Source: DATBLE01 sp036555585 (GTDB lineage Bacteria; Actinomycetota; Thermoleophilia; Gaiellales; Gaiellaceae). Taken from it: DNA of 64,000 nt. The notes under the pieces were generated by a model that ran no database searches, had not been told where the DNA came from, and worked only from the letters and a program-made list of their open reading frames with translations. Where the stretch lies: positions 1 to 64,000 of the forward strand of contig DATBLE010000008.1 of the NCBI GenBank assembly GCA_036555585.1. Reading direction: 5' to 3'. Numbering within the stretch: position 1 is the first letter of the stretch; each line of letters starts with the position of its first letter. A program made the translations under genes and the position numbers. Positions 60,726-64,000 of this stretch are shown here, piece by piece.

Positions 60726-61861
60726 GGCGCCGTCCGCTCGGCGAGCGGCGCGACCGGCCGCCGAGCGCGGCCCGTCGCCTGCTCGGCGGCCCGCTCGGTG
60801 ACGATGTGCCGCACCACGCGCTCCGCATCCCTGCCGGCGCCGCCGATCAGCATCGAGGTGAACGAGTGGAGGAAGAGCATGCCGGCGAAGTACAGGCCGG
60901 GCGACGAGGCGGCGACGCCCCTGTACTGCACCGGGTAGCCGTCCTCGCCCAGCTCGAACGGGAAGCGGATCCACGAGTAGTCGGGCCGGAAGCCCGTGCA
61001 CCAGACGACGTTCGCCACCTCGAGCACGCGCCCGTCGTCGAGCACGGGCAGGCCGCCGTCGACGCCGGCCGTCCGGGCGAGGGTGAGCTCGACGCCGGCG
61101 GCCCGGAGATCCTTCCGCCGGTAGCGAAGCAGCGGTGCGCCCCCGTGCCGGATGTGCGGGCGCATCTTCCTCCCGAGCGGCGTGTCGGCGTTCAGGACGT
61201 GCGTGCCGACGAAGAAGAGGGTCTTGAAGCCGAGCCGGCCCCGCCGGCTCTCGATCGGCGCGGGGATCTGGCCGGTGTCCCTGCCGGAGAGGATCACGTC
61301 GTGGGCCGCGGCGGCCTCGAAGGCGATGTCCGAGCCCGAGTGGCTCGCGCCGACGACGAGCACGGCGCCCTCCTGCAGCTGCGAGAGGTTCCGGTAGTCG
61401 TTCGAGTGGAGCTGGGTGATGCGCGGATCGAGCTCGCCGGCGAAGGCGGGCGTGTACGGCTTCTGCATGACGCCGGTCGCGATCACGACGTTGTCCGCCT
61501 CGAACCGCTGGTCGCCCGCGGTCGCCACGTACCGGCCGCCCTCGCGCGTGAGCTCCTGCACCGCCGTTCCGCTCCGCACCGGCAGCTCGAACCGCGCCGC
61601 GTAGGCCTCGAGGTAGTCCGCCATCTCGTTCGCGGTCGGGTACGACGTCGAGCGCGCCGGGAAGCGCATGCCGGGGAGTGCGTCCTTGCTCGCGGGCGAG
61701 TAGAGCTCGAGCGAGTCCCACCGCGCGCGCCAGCTGTCGCCGACGCGCTCGCTCTCGTCGAGGATCACGAACGACCGCCCCCGCTGCTCGAGGTAGTAGC
61801 CGACCGCGAGGCCCGCCTGGCCGCCTCCGATCACCACCGTTCCGTACTGCTGCCGCTTCAT
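60722..61861 (-). CDS. flavin-containing monooxygenase-like NAD(P)/FAD oxidoreductase
   Basis: A 379-residue FAD enzyme. The FAD Rossmann motif GGGQAGLAVGYYLE opens the protein; ILDESERVGDSWRARWDSL matches the bacterial CzcO/YUC-like FMO group; the NADP Rossmann motif is GASHSGSDIAFEA; WCTGFRPDYSWI is the late FAD contact. AAGGAGG precedes the ATG at 61861. Such enzymes oxygenate small N-, S- or keto-compounds, or act as oxidoreductases near metal-resistance genes. Confidence 0.88.
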   Translation of the reverse strand: MKRQQYGTVVIGGGQAGLAVGYYLEQRGRSFVILDESERVGDSWRARWDSLELYSPASKDALPGMRFPARSTSYPTANEMADYLEAYAARFELPVRSGTAVQELTREGGRYVATAGDQRFEADNVVIATGVMQKPYTPAFAGELDPRITQLHSNDYRNLSQLQEGAVLVVGASHSGSDIAFEAAAAHDVILSGRDTGQIPAPIESRRGRLGFKTLFFVGTHVLNADTPLGRKMRPHIRHGGAPLLRYRRKDLRAAGVELTLARTAGVDGGLPVLDDGRVLEVANVVWCTGFRPDYSWIRFPFELGEDGYPVQYRGVAASSPGLYFAGMLFLHSFTSMLIGGAGRDAERVVRHIVTERAAEQATGRARRPVAPLAERTAP

Positions 61862-61979
61862 CTCTGCCTCCTTCCTCGGGTGTCGAGGGACGGTAGGCTG
61901 GAGGGGCTGCGCGCCGCATCGCCGCGATCCACCAACTTCGGTCGCGCGCCCCGTGGTCATTTCTGACCACGCGAGCGGC

Positions 61980-63605
61980 TCAGACGAGGTCGTGCTCGAA
62001 CGCGAACGCGGTCGCCGCCGCGCGCGAGGAGAGGCGCAGCTTGGCGTAGATGTTCTGGACGTGCCGGGCGACCGTGTGCTCGCTGATCACCAGCTCGGCG
62101 GCGATCTCGCGGTTGCTCTTCCCGGCCGCGACCAGGCGGAGCACCTCGAGCTCGCGCGACGACAGGCCGTGGCGCTCGCCCGGCCGCGCCTCGATGCGGG
62201 CGAGGTCGGGAGCGGCGCCGAGCTGCCGGAAGACGGCGCACGCCGCCTCGAGCTCCAGCGCCGCCGCCTCGGTGTCTCCGAGCGCGGCGCAGCCCTGCGC
62301 GGCGAGCGCGCGCGACCGCGCAACCTCGTACGGCGCGTCGAGGTCGAGCCAGATCTGCTGCGCCTCGCGCAGGGCGAGGAGCGCGGCCTGGGGCTCCCCG
62401 CCGGCGAGCGCGACCGCGCCGCGTGCGTGCGCCACGATCCCGGACAGCATGGCGCTCTCGTAGCGGCCGGCGAGCTCCTCGAGCTCACGGCAGACCGTGC
62501 GCGCCTCGTCCAGCTCGCCGGCGTCGAGCGCGATCTCGACGTGCGCCGGCAGCAGCGCCGCCCGTTTGAGCGGCTCGGCGATCTCGGCCGACGCCCTGCG
62601 GATCGCCGCCAGGGCGGCGTCGCACTTGCCCTGCGCCAGCCGGAGCTGCGCCAGCCCCGGCTGCGGCTCCCAGCCGAAGCGGCTGGCCTCGCGGTAGGCC
62701 TCCTCGGCGGCGGCGAAGTCGCCGCGGAGCCGCAGGAGCTCGGCGTGGCGGTAGTACGCGACGCCGGCCGCCGGGTTGTTCGTCTCCACCAGCCGCACGC
62801 AGGCGCGGTGCGCCTCCTCCAGCGCGTCGGGCCAGGCGCCGTTCAGCTGGAGGATCTCGGCACGGTGGACGCGGCAGCGCCCGGTGAACGCGACCAGCTC
62901 CGGCTGCCGGTCGGCCCACTCGGACAGGGCGAGCGTCCACTCGCGCGCGCGGCCGACCTCGAAGGCCTCCTGGCAGGCCATGATCACGCCGCAGTAGACG
63001 ATGCCGACGACGAAGGGCGACAGGTCGCCGGTCGTCGCGGTCACCATCGCCTCGTCGAGGAGCGCGAAGCCCTCCTGAGATCGGCCTGCACGCACGAGCA
63101 TGTGGCCCTGGGCGTGGAGGCTGATCGAGAACAGGTCGCGGTCGCCGAACCGCTCGCCGATCGCCGCCGCCTCGCCGGCGACCGCCGCCGCTGCCTCGTA
63201 GTCGCCCTCTGCCTCGTGCCGGAAGACGAGCGGGATCAGCAGGAAGCCCCGCTCGGCCGACTCGCCCGGCTCCTGGTCGAGCAGCCGCTGCGCGCGTCCC
63301 AGCCAGCCGCTCGCAGGACCGACCGCTCCGCGGTAGGCGAGGTTGATCCCCATCCAGATCGCTGCGCGAACCGCGCGCAGCGTCTCGCCGCGTTCCAGGT
63401 AGCGGTGGTGCGCCCGCTCCAGCACCGCGAGCGCGTCGTCGTCGCGGCCGAGCATCAGCGTCGCCGTGGTCAGCAGCTCGAGGTCCTCCGCTTCGAGCGC
63501 GGCTACTTCGTCGGCGCGCCGGAACGCCTCGTGCGCCTCGAGCCAGGCCCGCCTCGCGTAGGCGTCGCGGGCACGCTCGAGCGCCTCGGGGGTGATGCCG
63601 CCCAT
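61980..63605 (-). CDS. TPR-repeat LuxR-family transcriptional regulator
   Basis: A 541-residue regulator. About 460 residues of TPR-like helical pairs (EAHEAFRRADEVAALEAED, ALEEAHRACVRL, AAEEAYREASRFGW, AALLALREAQQIW) precede a C-terminal LuxR/GerE HTH (LSSRELEVLRLVAAGKSNREIAAELVISEHTVARHVQNIYAKL). No Walker A was found, so it is not a MalT-type ATPase; the helical array probably senses a protein or peptide partner. No clear target gene. It is divergent from the MerR gene. Confidence 0.88.
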   Translation of the reverse strand: MGGITPEALERARDAYARRAWLEAHEAFRRADEVAALEAEDLELLTTATLMLGRDDDALAVLERAHHRYLERGETLRAVRAAIWMGINLAYRGAVGPASGWLGRAQRLLDQEPGESAERGFLLIPLVFRHEAEGDYEAAAAVAGEAAAIGERFGDRDLFSISLHAQGHMLVRAGRSQEGFALLDEAMVTATTGDLSPFVVGIVYCGVIMACQEAFEVGRAREWTLALSEWADRQPELVAFTGRCRVHRAEILQLNGAWPDALEEAHRACVRLVETNNPAAGVAYYRHAELLRLRGDFAAAEEAYREASRFGWEPQPGLAQLRLAQGKCDAALAAIRRASAEIAEPLKRAALLPAHVEIALDAGELDEARTVCRELEELAGRYESAMLSGIVAHARGAVALAGGEPQAALLALREAQQIWLDLDAPYEVARSRALAAQGCAALGDTEAAALELEAACAVFRQLGAAPDLARIEARPGERHGLSSRELEVLRLVAAGKSNREIAAELVISEHTVARHVQNIYAKLRLSSRAAATAFAFEHDLV

Positions 63606-63651
63606 CGCGGGGATTGTCCACGATGCTCGAGCTCACGCCGGCCTCCCGGGC

Positions 63652-63683
63652 TTGATTTCCGTACCTGGGTACGGGCCTATAGT
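63652..63683 (+). promoter_or_regulatory. MerR-type promoter with 20-base spacer and dyad
   Basis: A -35-like TTGATT (63652-63657) and a -10-like TATAGT (63678-63683) are 20 bases apart, longer than the normal 17. Between them lies the perfect dyad CCGTACC-TG-GGTACGG (63659-63674). Stretched spacers holding such dyads are the hallmark of MerR-activated promoters. The GTG start is only six bases after the -10, so the message should be leaderless. Confidence 0.75.
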
Positions 63684-63689
63684 CGTGGC

Positions 63690-64000
63690 GTGAGAGTCGG
63701 CGAGGTCGCGAAGCGGGCGGGCGTGAACGTGGAGACGATTCGCTACTACGAGCGGCGCGGCCTGTTGCCCGCGCCCGACCGCGAGCCGAGCGGGCACCGC
63801 CGCTACGACGAGGAGACGGTGCGCTTCCTGCGGGCGATCAAGGACGCGCAGGCGGTGGGCTTCACCCTGGCCGAGATCGCGGAGTACCTGAAGGCGGCCG
63901 GCCGCTCGGCCTCTCCGTCGGAGACGCTGCGGGTGCGCATGGCGGCGAAGATCGACGAGATCGACGGCCGCATCGCCAGCCTGCAGCGGATGCGGGAGGA
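63690..64000 (+). CDS. MerR-family regulator, cut by window edge
   Basis: The 103 residues visible begin VRVGEVAKRAGVNVETIRYYERRGLL, the MerR HTH, with the wing in REPSGHRRYDEETV and the start of the dimer coiled coil in AAKIDEIDGRIASLQRMRE. Where mercury-type MerR has its first metal Cys (start of the dimer helix) this protein has Ser (SASPSETLR), as in CueR-like members; C-terminal ligands lie beyond the window. The upstream dyad suggests autoregulation. Confidence 0.9.
   Translation, partial: MRVGEVAKRAGVNVETIRYYERRGLLPAPDREPSGHRRYDEETVRFLRAIKDAQAVGFTLAEIAEYLKAAGRSASPSETLRVRMAAKIDEIDGRIASLQRMRE

Overview
The window is very GC-rich bacterial chromosomal DNA with dense, mostly 4-base-overlapping gene strings, many GTG starts and no rRNA, tRNA, CRISPR or intact transposase that I could find. 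Gene content points to an uncultured actinobacterium, probably of the Thermoleophilia/Rubrobacteria type: a bacterial V/A-type ATPase operon, Rbs-type and Opp-type transporters whose binding proteins have Sec signals but no lipobox, narrow-spectrum regulators (MarR, LacI, MerR, LuxR) and ECF sigma. The taxonomic call is inference.

Layout. 1-3422: a cut membrane gene, a MarR regulator with two upstream palindromes, a broken beta-helix gene, a methyltransferase and about 0.8 kb of gene-free DNA with a duplicated terminator. 3423-17959: a sugar-acid island made of an SDR, an FMN hydroxyacid oxidase, an RraA-cyclase fusion, an Rbs-type ABC transporter, a second cyclase-family enzyme, three enolase-superfamily dehydratases (one clearly L-rhamnonate dehydratase-like), a GlcD-type FAD oxidase and a universal stress protein. 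18118-26821 (minus): nine V/A-ATPase subunit genes preceded by two unknown genes and a structured, attenuator-like leader (26951-27063). 27171-28350: a frameshifted adenosine-specific kinase and a phosphoribosyltransferase.

28376-40198 (minus) reads as one long gene string: an Opp-type transporter and GH130 phosphorylase, then acyl-CoA synthetase, E1 alpha, E1 beta, E2 and an acyl carrier protein. A divergent LacI regulator and GH1 beta-glucosidase complete a beta-linked oligosaccharide locus. 42891-47363: an MFS exporter, archease and RtcB (RNA repair, with rtcB frameshifted), a YbaK-type deacylase and a SnoaL-like protein. 47464-50092: a zinc-finger protein, an ECF sigma factor, a secreted protein, a small conserved protein and a PAP2 phosphatase.

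50209-54457: a three-gene phosphorelay whose output protein fuses a class III cyclase domain to a NarL-type regulator. 54477-64000: two MMPL transporters, a DMT transporter, a GNAT enzyme, a flavin monooxygenase, a TPR-LuxR regulator and the start of a MerR gene behind a textbook MerR promoter. Two genes (27171 and 44799) carry single-base frame breaks, each in a short G run, so assembly error is a real possibility there.
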